A DNA stretch of 64,000 bases from Cymodocea nodosa (lineage: Eukaryota; Streptophyta; Magnoliopsida; Alismatales; Cymodoceaceae): assembly GCA_036874045.1 (NCBI GenBank), contig JAZBRI010000011.1, positions 1,364,001 through 1,428,000 of the forward strand, in the 5' to 3' direction. The stretch's first letter is position 1, and every line of letters starts with the position of its first letter. The notes beneath the pieces were generated by a model. That model was not told the origin of the DNA. It worked only from the letters and a program-made list of their open reading frames with translations, and ran no database searches. Of this stretch, positions 10,975 through 21,691 are shown one piece after another. The position numbers and the translations under genes are program-made.

Positions 10975-12607
10975 TGTTAGAACCCGAGTATTTTGATAAT
11001 GCAAAACCTATGTGAGGTAACATATTGTATTTCACAGTTAAGTTAGTGCAGCATTAGATCAGAAAGCAGAAAGAACAGATTCCATGTAGATGAACAGATG
11101 GAGAAATTTCTAGATAATATTGTCCTAAACTTACAGGAAAATCGGACAGTTACAGGTCTGAAAAGTAAGTTTAAAACAGCAGCAAAACTATCAGACAGTT
11201 AGAAGAATAACTATCCGAAATTGTAAAGCCTTCGGAGAGTTACTTGATCAGACAATTAAGGGGATTAAATGATTGGATAGTTAACTCCTTAACTATCCAA
11301 AAGATTAAAGGACTTTTTGGAGAGTTACAGGTATAACTATCCGAAAGTTAAGTCATTCAATAAACCACGTGTAGAAATACAGAATGGAAGGACTTGTTAG
11401 AGAGTTAGATAACTATCTGAGTTTTCTTTTCGGAGAGTTAGATAACTATTCGAGTTTTTCGGTAAGTTACAGGCATAACTTTCCGGAACTTAAGTCATTT
11501 TATTACGCACGTGCAAAATGGAGAAGCCAACAGTTGCAAGCTTAAAGGGGAAAATCGGAGAGTTAGAAAGATAACTATCCAAAATTTCAAAAGAGTTTCG
11601 GTGAGTTACAGTTTAACCATTCAAAACTTAAGTCATTGAATTTCCCACGTGCAGAATTCTAAAGAGTGGCTCATATAAGTTTTTGGAGAGTTAGTAAAAT
11701 AACTATCCGAAATCTTGAAGCATTTTGGTGAGTTACAAGGATAACCTTTCGAAACTTAAGTCAGCCCTTTATGCACGTGCTAAATTAATGCAATTGACAA
11801 GTATATAATTGTTCGGTAAGTTACAGTTATAAGTATCCGATTGGATGACAGCTCACATTTAAATATTCTGGAATCCTACCTGGTAGAAAAGGTTAAGTGA
11901 TCTTTCGGTGAGTTACAGAAATTCTTCGGAGAGTTACATAGCTAACTATCCGAAAGAATAGGAAAATCAATAAGATATCTTGAAACGATTTTCTGAACGG
12001 TCACTTGCCGTATTGAGACTTGAGGCTAATCAAGTACAGTAGAATACATCCGTTGGAGAGAAATATGATCGTTGTACATATCAGGTATATATACAAAATA
12101 CAAACAACGGAGATACTTAGAGAGCTATACTCCAAATTCCATTTACACTCAAGTCTGCAAATAGTGAAGCATATTCCAAAGATCTACTGTAGAAAAAGCT
12201 CTATGTGCAAAACTCTGATTGAAGGATTAAAGTTGTTGGTTCGTAGTTTCAACCTAAAAGCTACATACAGTGTTGGTTTGAGTTTCGACCTGAAAACTCT
12301 AGAGGTTGGTTTACTGAAGTTTTTACCTAAAAACTTCTGTGTAGTTGGTTCTTGCTTTGACCTGAAAGCAAGTGTGTAAGTGTTGAAACACTTAGTGAAG
12401 CCCAAGTGAATCTTGGGGGTGGACTAGCCAATTTGGTGAACCACCTAAAAATTTGCTGTGTGTTTCTTATCTTTGCTGATTTGCATTCTCTTAGTTTTAG
12501 TTCATTACATTTCTATTGAATCATTCGATTCAACATCAAAAGAATTTTAAAACTACACATGATCACCATTCACCCCCCCTCTAGAGTCTATCGATCCTAA
12601 CAATTAT
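10970..12607 (+). mobile_element. Solo Copia-A LTR with ATTAT target duplication
   Basis: LTR 10975-12602 (1628 bp) starts TGTTAGAACCC and ends GATCCTAACA; ATTAT flanks it at 10970-10974 and 12603-12607. It interrupts the gag frame of a Copia-A element lying in the opposite direction: the Gag start is at 12608-12671 and resumes at 10969. A clean 5-bp duplication with no internal region shows a solo LTR left by LTR-LTR recombination after insertion into its own family. It contains the full set of inverted-repeat modules (11150-11990). Confidence 0.92.
12086..12094 (+). promoter_or_regulatory. Copia-A LTR TATA box
   Basis: TATATATAC downstream of the inverted-repeat array, in LTR sense direction; the same sequence occurs in the other Copia-A LTRs. 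Likely core promoter. Confidence 0.45.
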
Positions 12608-12671
12608 AATTAATACTATCAAACAAGGGAGGACGATAGATGTTCTGACCCTCTTTGTGAAAAGATGCCAT
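12608..12671 (-). pseudogene. gag: Copia-A Gag N-terminus (split by solo LTR)
   Basis: ATG at 12671 read leftward gives MASFHKEGQNIYRPPLFDS, the usual start of this copia Gag type (compare the Copia-B gag at 32415, GQNLNRPPLFDG). The frame is cut after about 22 codons by the solo LTR and continues at 10969. The start lies 40 bases beyond the primer site, as expected for a copia leader. Confidence 0.8.
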
Positions 12672-12710
12672 GATCTCAGATGGTTAAATCTATAAAAAAA
12701 GAGATCAACC

Positions 12711-12723
12711 TACTCTGATACCA
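12711..12723 (-). promoter_or_regulatory. Copia-A primer binding site (tRNA-iMet type)
   Basis: Minus strand reads TGGTATCAGAGTA two bases after the LTR end, complementary to the 3' end of initiator tRNA-Met. It marks 12726-14335 as the 5' LTR. Confidence 0.85.
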
Positions 12724-12725
12724 AT

Positions 12726-14335
12726 TGTTAGGAACAAATGGCTTCACTAGAGGGGGGGGTGAATGGATAATAGTGTAAATTTAAGCCTATTTTTCACTTT
12801 ACTACCTATTTTGATTAATCAGTTTGCACAAGTAATAATCAAATAAATATATCATGCACACCGGAAATAAATGTAAGAAACATAAGAGAATTTTAGGTGG
12901 TTCACCAACTCGACTAGTCCACCCCCAAGGGTCACTTGGGCTTCACTTAATGTCTCAACACTTACACACTTGCAAACTTACAATCACTTGCTTTAAGGCT
13001 AAAGCAAGAACCAACCAACCATTCACTTGAGCTTCCTTGTCAAAGCTTCAATCAATCCTTTCTCTGAAGTTTTGATCCGTGTACTTCAGTAAACACTAAC
13101 TTGTGAGCAACAGAGTTGAGTGCGTGATGAGCTTCTGAAATTCAGTCTGTAAATGTTGAAGATGATTTGATCTCTAAAGCTTTTCTTCTGTTGACATTGG
13201 TGTAAGTATGTTTATGAGCAAAAAGCTATCTAAATTTGTTGTCTGTATCCTGTATATATACCACACATGTGTAACGATCATATTTTCTTCCAACAGATGT
13301 ATTCTACTGTACTTTATTAGACTTCAGTCCCAAATATGGTAAGTTACTGTTTAGAAAGTTATTTCAAGATGTCCTTCCGATTTTCTTAACCTTTCGAATA
13401 GTTAGTTGTGTAACTCACCGAAAGATCACTTAAAACTTTCTACCATGTAGGATTCCAGAATATATATTGTGAGTTGTCATTCAATCGGATACTTATAACT
13501 ATAACTTACTGAACAACTATTTAATTGTCGGATAGTTGGCTACAGTAACCCTCTGTTAACTTTCTGATTGCTTTAATTCAGCACGTGCATAAAATACTGA
13601 CTTAAGTTTCGGATGGTTATCCCTGTAACTCACCAAAACGCTTCAAGATTTCAGATAGTTATCTTTCTAACTCTCCGAAAACTTATTTGTGCTTCTCTCT
13701 AGAATCCTGCACATGGAAAATTCAGATAGTTAAATTGTAACTCACCGAAACTCTCTTTGAGATTTCAGATAGTTATCTAACTCTTCGATTTTTCCTTTAA
13801 GCTTTTGACTACCGGCTTCTCCATTCTGCATGTGTGTAATAAGATGACTTAAGTTTTGGAAAGTTATACCTATAACTCTCCGAAAAACTCAAATAGTTAT
13901 CTAACTCTCCGAAAGAGTCCTTTAAGATTCTGTTTTGTATTTCTGCACGTGGTTAATTAAATGACTTAAGTTTCGAATAGTTAGCCTTTCTAACTTTCCG
14001 ATTTTCCTTTTTCTTTCGGATAGTTAACTCCATAACTCTCCGATCATTCAACCAACTTAATTGTCTGATTAAATAACTCTCCGAAGGCTTTGTAAAATCG
14101 GATAGTTATCCTTCTAACTGTTCGATGGACTTGCTGCTGTTTTACTCTTTGGACCTGTAACTGTCCAATTTTCCTATAACTTTAAGGCAGTATCATCTAG
14201 AATCTTCTCCATCTGTTCATCTACATGGAATTTGTTCTATCAGCCTTCTGATCTAATGTTGCACTGACTTAACTGTGAAATACAATATGTTTCCCCATAT
14301 AGGTTTTGCATTATCAAAATACTAGGGTCCTAACA
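12726..14335 (-). mobile_element. Copia-A 5' LTR (minus)
   Basis: 1610 bp, TGTTAGGAAC to GGTCCTAACA on the plus strand. It adjoins the primer site on its left and a G LTR on its right. The G sequence after it starts TATAT, matching GAATATATAAATTTC in intact G LTRs, so TATAT is the probable target duplication. Its modules (13350-14150) are the same inverted repeats with CACGTG as in its sister LTR. Confidence 0.87.
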
Positions 14336-14571
14336 TATATAAATTTCATTATTAAAATTGGAACAGTACATAGTTCTTCCTCAATTCTCTATGGGATCGA
14401 CCTGTACTTGCACACAAATACAATGTACATTGTGCACTAGCAGTTAAAATACAAATTGGAATTAATATCTAATTTGTGTGAAAGATTGTTTGTTGACTTC
14501 CAAAAAGGAATTACTAATAAGCATAAAGATAAATTAACTAAGTTACAAATAGAAGTCAACAAGCCCAAACA
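14336..14571 (+). mobile_element. Remaining 3' end of G 3' LTR, copy 1
   Basis: Matches the last ~236 bases of intact G LTRs (43699-43934), including the GGGATCGACCTGTACTTGC block, and ends CCCAAACA. With 6564-6597 it is one LTR split by Copia-A insertion; most of the middle was deleted. Confidence 0.8.
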
Positions 14572-14629
14572 ATATGAATGAAGGAAATCTAACCGATCAT
14601 CTAAGTAGAAGCAATTACCACTAAAGAAA

Positions 14630-14637
14630 TATAAAAG
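14630..14637 (+). promoter_or_regulatory. LTR TATA box, unit 1
   Basis: TATAAAAG followed by a purine-rich stretch, as in the full G LTRs. The tandem duplication therefore doubles the core promoter. Confidence 0.45.
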
Positions 14638-14694
14638 AAAAAGAGAAAAGAAGAAGAAAGGGTGGTCAGTGTGTGTGGAGGAGGACAAACCAAG

Positions 14695-14904
14695 CTATTT
14701 GCAGGCAGCGTAGGAAGTTCCCTGAAGTACCACACCAACCACCACAACCACAACCATCACACCATAATCACCAACCATCGGAGGTCTGTGAGGATACTTT
14801 CTTGATGTCGGGTTGATTTCGAGCCAAACACAATGCCTAACATCCATTGTAAGGAGTGACCGTGACGCGAGAAGGGAAGCTGTTTTCACCAAGCACTGAC
14901 TCAT
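14695..14904 (-). other. LTR antisense ORF, unit 1
   Basis: Intact 69-codon frame starting MSQCLVKTASLLASRSLL and containing WLEINPTSRKYPHRPPMVG, then a Val/Met-rich end caused by a frame change relative to the longer version at 22875-23309. Product unknown. Conserved across LTR copies, but not necessarily translated. Confidence 0.3.
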
Positions 14905-15791
14905 ATCTCAAGAGATCGTAAAACTTCTAGCCTTGGTTTCTGGTTGATGCCAGTATGCTAAAGAGGAGATCATCTTGTAATTCTGGACTCGTGATTCTAT
15001 AGGGAGAGGAGGCAGAATTGTAAGTGATTAAGTTTTCAATGGTGTAATCGCGTCGCATGTAGTGACAGAAGCTTTTCTTTACTGTCAATAGAGATTATTT
15101 TTTACATTTCACCTTTCGCCCATTTCTACGATTATATGAAAACAAAAATACCAAAAACAACTTATCTGTGTTTATAGTTAGTATTTGAGTGTTGTATTGT
15201 TTGTTTGGTATCATGATTGATGTTATCATTGTTAGAGTTTTGAATGTTTCGTGTTTGTTTAATTTAGAAAATAGAAAATAGTTTTACAGTTTACTGAATT
15301 GAATCGTTCTTGATACTTAAAGATTTTAATGGTTACTGTTTGAAATATCTGAATGTTAGTGTTGTTGAATGATAAATCTAATATTAACTAGCATTATAGA
15401 GCTTAATTGATGTTATTTACAATCTGTGGAACTGCCCAAGGGTTGGCCAAATTCCTCTGTAAATAGTAGTATTAAACTAGATAAATAGCTTACTCAATAT
15501 ATAAATATCATTATTAAAAATGGAACAGTACACAGTTCTACCTTAATTCTCTATGAGATCGACCTGTACTTGCACACAAATACAATGTACATTGTGCACT
15601 TGCAATTAAAATACAAATTGGAATTAATATCTAATTTATGTGAAAGATTGTTTGTTGACTTCTAAAAAGGAATTACTAATAAGCATAAAGATAAATTAAC
15701 TAAGTTACAAACGGAAGTTAACAATCCCAAACAATATGAATGAAGGAAATCTAACCGATCATCTAAGCAGAAGCAGTTACCATTAAAGAAA

Positions 15792-15799
15792 TATAAAAG
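15792..15799 (+). promoter_or_regulatory. LTR TATA box, unit 2
   Basis: TATAAAAG at the same relative position as in unit 1. Confidence 0.45.
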
Positions 15800-15856
15800 A
15801 AAAAAAGAAAAGAAGAAGAAAGGGTGGTCAATGTGTGTGGAGGAGGACAAACCAAG

Positions 15857-16066
15857 CTATTTGTAGGCAGCGTAGGAAGTTCCTTGAAGTACCACACCAA
15901 CCACCACAACCACAACCATCACACCATAATCACCAACCATCGGAGGTCTGTGAGGATACTTTCTTGATGTCGAGTCGATTTTGAGCCAAACATAGTGCCT
16001 AACAACCACTATGAGGAGTGATCGCGTCGCGAGAAGGGAAGCTGTTTTCACTAAGCACCGACTCAT
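15857..16066 (-). other. LTR antisense ORF, unit 2
   Basis: Intact 69-codon frame, MSRCLVKTASLLATRSLL at the start, nearly identical to unit 1. Unknown product. Confidence 0.3.
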
Positions 16067-17739
16067 ATCTCAAGAGATCGTAAAGCTTAGCCTTGGTTTC
16101 AGGTTGATGCCAGTATGCTAAAGAGGAGATCATCTTGCAATTCTGGACTCACGATTCTATAAGGATAGGAGGCAGAATTGTAAGTGATTAAGTTTTCAGT
16201 GGTGTAATCGCATCGCATGTAGTGACAGAAGTTTTTCTTTACTGTTAATAGAGATTATTTTTTACATTTCACCTTTCGCCCATTTCTACGATTATATCAA
16301 AAGAAAAATACCAAAACAACTTATCTGTGTTTATAGTTAGTATTTGAGTGTTGTATTGTTTGTTTGGTATCGTGATTGATGTTATCATTGTTAGAGTTTT
16401 GAATGTTTCGTGTTTGTTTAATTTAGAAAATAGAAAATAGTTTTATAGTTTACTGAATTGAATCATTCCTGATACTTAAAGATTTTAATGGTTACTATTT
16501 GAAATATCTGAATGTTAGTGTTGTTGAATGATAAATCTAATATTAACTAGCATTATAGAGCTTAATTGATGTTATTTACAATCTGTGGAACTACCCAAGG
16601 GTTGGCCGAATTCCTTTGTAAATAGTAGTATTAAACTAGATAGATAGCTTCGTTGAGTTACTTCAATTTCACGAAGTTAGTCCGTTGAGTTAGTTATAAG
16701 TCAAAGGAGTGCTTACTGAATTCATTATTAAAAATGGAACAATACACAATTCTAGCTCAATTCTTTGTGGGATCAACCTGTACTTGCACACAAATACAAT
16801 GTACACTGTGCACTTGCAGTTAAAATAGAAATTGGAATTAATATCTAATTTGTGTGAAAGATTGTTTGTTGACTTCTAAAAAGGAATTACTGATAAGCAT
16901 AAAGATAAATTAACTAAGTTACAAACAGAAGTTAACAAGCCCAAACAGCTTGATATGTTTTAAAGTTATATTTTCTGTATCATGAACAGTGCACGTTTAG
17001 ATAACTCGTTAAGTTAGAGTTTTGTTCATATAGAGGTCATGTGAGAACTCATTAAGTTAGAGGCTTAAAGGTTAAAATAGGTCACGTGAGAACTCGTTAA
17101 GTTAGTGAGTAAAAGAAGAGACGAACTCGTTAAGTTAGTGTTGTACACGTGGTGAAATTATAAGTTACGAATGTTATATTTATCACGTGAGGTGCACATG
17201 TTTAACTCGTTAAGTTAACATAACTAAGTGCGTTGAGTTGCTATATTGAACACTAAGGCAACGTGTTAGGTTAGCGTTATAAACTTAAGTTGTTATTTTT
17301 GCACGTGGTAAAATTCTTATTATAAAAACATTTGTTTATTACTAGTTCATTGAGTTATCTGTAACACAATAGAGATGGTTCATTGAGTTAGCGTTACACT
17401 ACGGTGATAGTTCGTTGAGTTAGCTACAGTACTTGTCACGTGAGTTGGCACATGAATAACTCATTAAGTTAGAAACATTAAGTTTTATATCTATTTGTGT
17501 TACTCATTTAGTTAACATTAAAGTAATGACTTCTTATTATACTTGATGAAAAATTTTGGAAGAGAAAGTTTATTTTACAGGAAATTTTTTAGAGATCCAA
17601 GATTAATGATTAAAGAAAATTCAAAATGTAAATGTGGGTCAGAACGTGTGCATTTCGATGAAGGAAAAAGAAAAGACGTGAAGAAGTGGAAAACTGGTTG
17701 TGATTAAACGTGGAGGATATACATGAAATGAAGATATAG

Positions 17740-17747
17740 TATAAAAG
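17740..17747 (+). promoter_or_regulatory. Copia-B LTR TATA box
   Basis: TATAAAAG in a context also conserved at 31649. Confidence 0.5.
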
Positions 17748-18205
17748 GCATAGAATTCTCGTTGATCAGTTTTCCCTTCACACTAAAAGAAAAATCTTTT
17801 TAGGGATCAAAAACACCTCTTCGAGGAAAAGCTCTCAAGTGGAAGAAAATTCAGTAAAGCATAAAAAGGTAAGATATATGTCACTAAAGATTTGAAGTAT
17901 CAGATGGAAGAAAATTCAGTGAAGCAGAAAAAGGTAAGATATATGTCACTGAAGATTTAAAATATCAGAAGAAAGCAAATTCGATGAAGTAGAGAAAGAC
18001 AAGATATTCGTTACTGAAGAATTACTAAAGAAGAAAGAGAAGAAGAAGAAGAAAGATCTCAAACAGGGAGAAATATTTTAAATTCCGCAAATTAGTTTTC
18101 TCTGTTTGTAGTTATGAAATTGTATAGATGAAACATGGTATTGATATATAATTGCATCTACAATTTCTAAGGAGAATTGAATTGTATATTGTAATTGAAA
18201 CCTTG

Positions 18206-18211
18206 AATAAA
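18206..18211 (+). promoter_or_regulatory. Copia-B LTR polyadenylation signal
   Basis: AATAAA about 120 bases before the LTR end, conserved at 32090 in the other LTR copy. Confidence 0.4.
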
Positions 18212-18327
18212 AATGATTTTATGAAAACAGTGTCTCAACTTGTTTTTGAGTTTTAAAGTTTCAATTATATTCGAAAATGTTGAAAAACACAATTCACCCC
18301 CCTCTTGTGTAGCTGTATGATCCTACA

Positions 18328-18865
18328 CCCTAGAAGGGAATTCTCTAATTGTGAGTAGGTACAAAAGATCCTAAGAAGTCTGATAGTGGAATGAAAACAG
18401 AAGTCTACTTCCATACAAGACTCAAAGGATTTGAACAATTATTCAATAGAAGATTCGTTGGGAAATATTCTTGCTCATGAAGTCCAAATGAAAGAATTGA
18501 AAGAAGAAGAGGGAGCCATTGATAGAAAAATTGAGAAGAAGAAAGAATTGGCTTTTCCCTCAATAGAAGAGCAATTAAGCTCAGATGAAGATGAAGTTCT
18601 ACCGCTAGCCACGAACTTTAGAAAGATAATAAGACAAGGTGGCAAAGGTAGCTCCTCAAGATCAAAAGTCCCCACATGCTACAAGTGCAAGGAATTAGGA
18701 CACATTCAACTTTACTGTCCTTTCTAGAAGGAAGAGGATAAACAAAAATGGAGGAAGAAGAACAAAAAGAAAATGGCATTGAAAGCCACATGGGATGATA
18801 GCAGCTCATCCAGCAGCTCATCAGATTCAGAGCAAGATGTCTTTGCAAATGTATGCTTTGCTGCA
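18328..18865 (+). pseudogene. gag: Copia-B Gag, C-terminal half
   Basis: Starts inside Gag at a segment equivalent to LGKEFSIRE and KILRSL, then the Lys/Glu-rich linker (open from 18431), a good CCHC knuckle CYKCKELGHIQLYCP (18678-18718), a TAG just after it (PF then stop at 18724-18726), and a Ser run with an acidic tail. The N-terminal half is deleted at the LTR junction. It is interrupted at 18865 by a solo G LTR and continues at 20862. Clearly homologous to the Copia-A gag at 9500-10974 but a separate lineage. Confidence 0.82.
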
Positions 18866-20861
18866 TGTTTAGAATGAAAAAGTGCATAATATTAACAGTT
18901 AAATGATGGTTAATTGCATAATATTTAGCTTATCATATAAGAATTAAGCCATTATGTTATAATTGCACTGTTATATGCTTTAATGCAAGAATTTGCATAA
19001 TTTCAGGGAATTAATGTTAATTAGGTATATTTTTGAACTATCGGTAAGTTGCAACTTCGATATTCCTAAGTATCTGAATTTTCCGTTATTTCGGTGAGTT
19101 ATATTGCATGTACCAAACAGTTATGTTTTTAACAATAGAAGAATATTTTATTATTTCTTAGAGTACACGTGTTGAAACCATAATGCATGACTTAAGTGAA
19201 TGTTCGATAAGTTATCTAGTAACTATCTGAAATGCATCTGAGCATCGAATAGTTAGATTTTTAAGTATCTGAAATAGCTTTTTATCATAAAACTACTTGA
19301 GGACACATGTCGCGTTCTAGAAACTTGACTTAAGTTATCTTTCAGAAGGTTAGGTGCTAACTATCTGAAATGCATATAAGTTTCAGATAATTAAGGTTTG
19401 TAAGTATCTGAAACATCTAAACTAGTTATTTCTTTATTGCACGTATTTTATAGTTAAATCAACGAAGTAAGTCCATTGAGTTATCTATAACTCCACAAAC
19501 CATTTATTTTCTAATATGTCATTGTAGTAGTTGTAGAAATAGGACATTCGAAGGAAAATCATGATTACACGTATCACGCAGGAATTCACTTGTGGAATGA
19601 AGAAGAAATCACCATCATTAATATGAACGAAGGAAATCCAACCAATCATCTAAGCAGAAGCAGTTACTACAGAAAAAAATATAAAAGAAGAGAAAGACGA
19701 AGAAAGTGTGTGTGTAGAGGTGGAGAACCACACTAACTACAGGAAGCGTCGGAAGTTCCTTGAAGCTCCACACCACCACCAAAATCACCAACCATCGGAG
19801 GTTTGTAAGGATACCTTCTTGATGTCGGGTTGATTCCAAGCCAAATATGGTGACTAACAACCACTATGAGGAGTGATCGCATTGTGGGAAGGGAAGTCAT
19901 TTTCACCAAGCACCGACTCATATCTCAGGAGATCATAAAGCTTCTAGCCTTGGTTTCGGGTTGATGCCAATATGCTGAAGAGGAGATCATCTTACAATTT
20001 TGGATTCATGATTCTATAGGGAGAGGAGGCAAGATTATAAGTGATTAAGTTTTCAGTGGTGTAATCGCATCGCTTGTAGTGATAGAAGTTTTTACTGTCA
20101 ATAGAGATTTTTACATTTCACCTTTTATTCATCTTCAGGAACATATCAAAACAAAAATACCAAAAACAACAAATTATCTATGTTTACATTTAGTATTAGA
20201 GTGTTGTATTGTTTGTTTTGTATCGTGATTAATGTTATCATTGTTAGTATTATGAATGTTTTATGTTTGTTTGATTTAGAAAATAGAAAATAGTTTTATT
20301 GTTTACTGAAATTGATTTGTTCCAAATACTTAAAGATTTTAATGGTTACTGTTTGAAATATCTGAATGTTAGTGTTGCTTAATGATAAATCTAATATTAA
20401 CTAACATTAAAGAGCTTAGTTGATGTTATTTACATTCTATGGAACCGCCCAATGGTTGGTTGAATTCCTTTGTAAATAACAGTATTTAACTGGAAAGATA
20501 AGCTTGCGGAGTTAACTTAAGTCCATGAGGTTAGTCCGTTGAGTTAGCCATAACTCCACGAACTATGTCTGTTGTGTTAACCTTAACTCAACGGAGTGCT
20601 TAACTGAACACATATAAACTCCAATATAAAAATCGAAACAGTACACAATTCTTACTCAATCTTTGTGGGATCGACCTGTACTTGCACACAAATACAATAT
20701 ACATTGTGCACTCGCAGTTAAAATACAAATTAGAATTAATATCTAATTTGTGTGAAATGTTGTTTATTTACTTCTAAAAGTAATTATTGATATAAGCATA
20801 AAAGCAAATTAAACAAGTCTTCTGGTGCCGCTAAACAAATAGAAGTTCACAAATCAATACA
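18866..20861 (+). mobile_element. Solo G LTR with CTGCA/CTACA duplication
   Basis: Starts TGTTTAGAATG at 18866 and ends AATCAATACA at 20861, flanked by CTGCA (18861-18865) and CTACA (20862-20866), one transition apart. The copia gag frame continues across it (NVCFAA before, EVCSTSPHYS after). The LTR contains TCGGTGAGTTA / TAACTATCTGA repeats, a TATA box and a broken antisense ORF. Confidence 0.85.
19680..19687 (+). promoter_or_regulatory. Solo LTR TATA box
   Basis: TATAAAAG at the conserved LTR position. Confidence 0.4.
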
Positions 20862-21242
20862 CTACACAAGAGGTATGCTCTACATCTCCTCATTATTCAA
20901 AAAATGAAAATAATGACGTAGATGTAGATAGTCTTCTTTGTACAATAGATAGTTTATATGTAAAAAGTAAAAACAATAAGAAAGAAATTAAAAGTATGAA
21001 TTCTTGTTTAGAAGATGCATGTACAGAATTAGAAAAAGCCCTAGTTGATAATAGGGAATTAAAAACAAAATTTGATAACTATAGTTGTAAAAATTTTGAT
21101 TTGAAAGAAGAAAACAAAAACTTATTATCTAAAATTGCTGATTTGGAAAACATTGTATGTAAGTTCACAAGAGGAGAAAGTAGTCTAAATAAAATTCTCA
21201 AATCTCAAAGAATAAGAATGAATAAATTTGGCCTAAGGTATT
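20862..21242 (+). pseudogene. Copia-B Gag-Pol linker coiled coil
   Basis: Continuation of 18865 after the solo LTR: EVCSTSPHYSKNEN, an Asp-rich patch, then a Glu/Lys/Leu heptad-rich segment (NSCLEDACTELEKALVDNRE onward), ending NKFGLRY just where a further insertion starts. The same coiled coil precedes the protease in Copia-A (9803-10060). Not an independent gene. Confidence 0.75.
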
Positions 21243-21667
21243 TGTGAACATTCGAAAAATCAGGGATGACCCAAATGCCCACGAATGACATTAACACCCC
21301 ACCATCATGAACCTAAAAGGAGTCCACATTGGTGAAGAAGGAGTCACCACCTAATCCATTAAAGGGAGACTAGGAAAACTTGCACTATTGATCTCTTGTG
21401 TATCAAGAGATCAATAAGAAAAGCCCCCAAGACTTTAGGCAAGTCTCTCGGGTACAAGTAGGGAAGGTGTGAGGCACCCTACTCACCTAACTGAAGCCAA
21501 CCTCTCTAGAGGGTCGTGCAAATGTCCTATCAAGCTCTAAAGCACGAAACAAGAGATTATAGGACAATTGAAAGGTTTCCCCTTAGAAACCATAGGCCCA
21601 TAAGGCTTATGTAAAGACTACAGGTCCTTAGTAAAAGTAGGGGAAAAAATCAAAAGTCAAGTTGACT

Positions 21668-21691
21668 TTGACTTTGATCGATCAAAGTCAA
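21668..21691. repeat. Perfect 24-bp palindrome in W-box cluster
   Basis: The half-site TTGACTTTGATC is followed directly by its reverse complement. Around it (21650-21730) TTGAC or GTCAA occurs about eight times. TTGAC is the core of plant WRKY binding sites, so the cluster could respond to stress factors; this is inference. Confidence 0.6.

Larger units (their letters stand above)
6598..14335 (-). mobile_element. Copia-A element, pol-less, nested in a G LTR
   Basis: Minus-strand element: 5' LTR 12726-14335, tRNA-iMet primer site 12711-12723, gag starting at 12671 and running leftward, a non-coding 3' region, polypurine tract at 8014-8027 and 3' LTR 6598-8013 (its outer end deleted). No protease, integrase, RT or RNase H is recognisable, so it could only move with help from a relative. 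A G LTR ends on its left and resumes on its right at TATATAAATTTC, so it inserted there; the left target copy was lost with the deletion. The two LTRs differ at roughly 7% of the last ~110 bases by hand count. Confidence 0.85.
14572..15733 (+). repeat. Tandem partial G LTR, unit 1 (1162 bp)
   Basis: Begins ATATGAATGAAGG right after CAAACA of the preceding LTR, a point internal to the normal LTR (compare 42719), and runs to the LTR end CAAACA. The next unit starts at exactly the same point. It contains one TATA box and one antisense ORF. An LTR 3' part repeated head to tail suggests unequal crossing-over or template switching. Confidence 0.88.
15734..16947 (+). repeat. Tandem partial G LTR, unit 2 (1214 bp)
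   Basis: Near copy of unit 1 from ATATGAATGAAGG to CCCAAACA, with an extra hairpin segment near 16655-16715 (CGTTGAGTTA / TAAGTCAA type). After it comes a truncated Copia-B LTR, joined without target duplication. Confidence 0.87.
16948..18327 (+). mobile_element. Copia-B 5' LTR, first ~225 bp missing
   Basis: Collinear with 30686-32214. It contains many ACTCGTTAAGTTAG boxes alternating with CACGTG, then a TATA box, an AATAAA signal and the end CCCCCTCTTGTGTAG...GATCCTACA. The left end is truncated where it meets a G LTR. At its right end the primer site and the first half of gag are missing: the LTR joins gag directly at 18328, so a deletion took out about 0.7 kb of leader and gag. Confidence 0.85.

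Noticed and set aside
12020..12405. Overlapping ORFs on both strands in the Copia-A solo LTR
   Set aside because: Products of the TTGGTTC...GACCTGAAA repeats in the LTR; other LTR copies do not keep them open.
20821..20840. TGGTGCCGCTAAACAAAT as a primer binding site
   Set aside because: It lies inside the solo LTR just before its end and not after it, and matches tRNA-Asp only over the first eight or so bases; probably a relic or chance.
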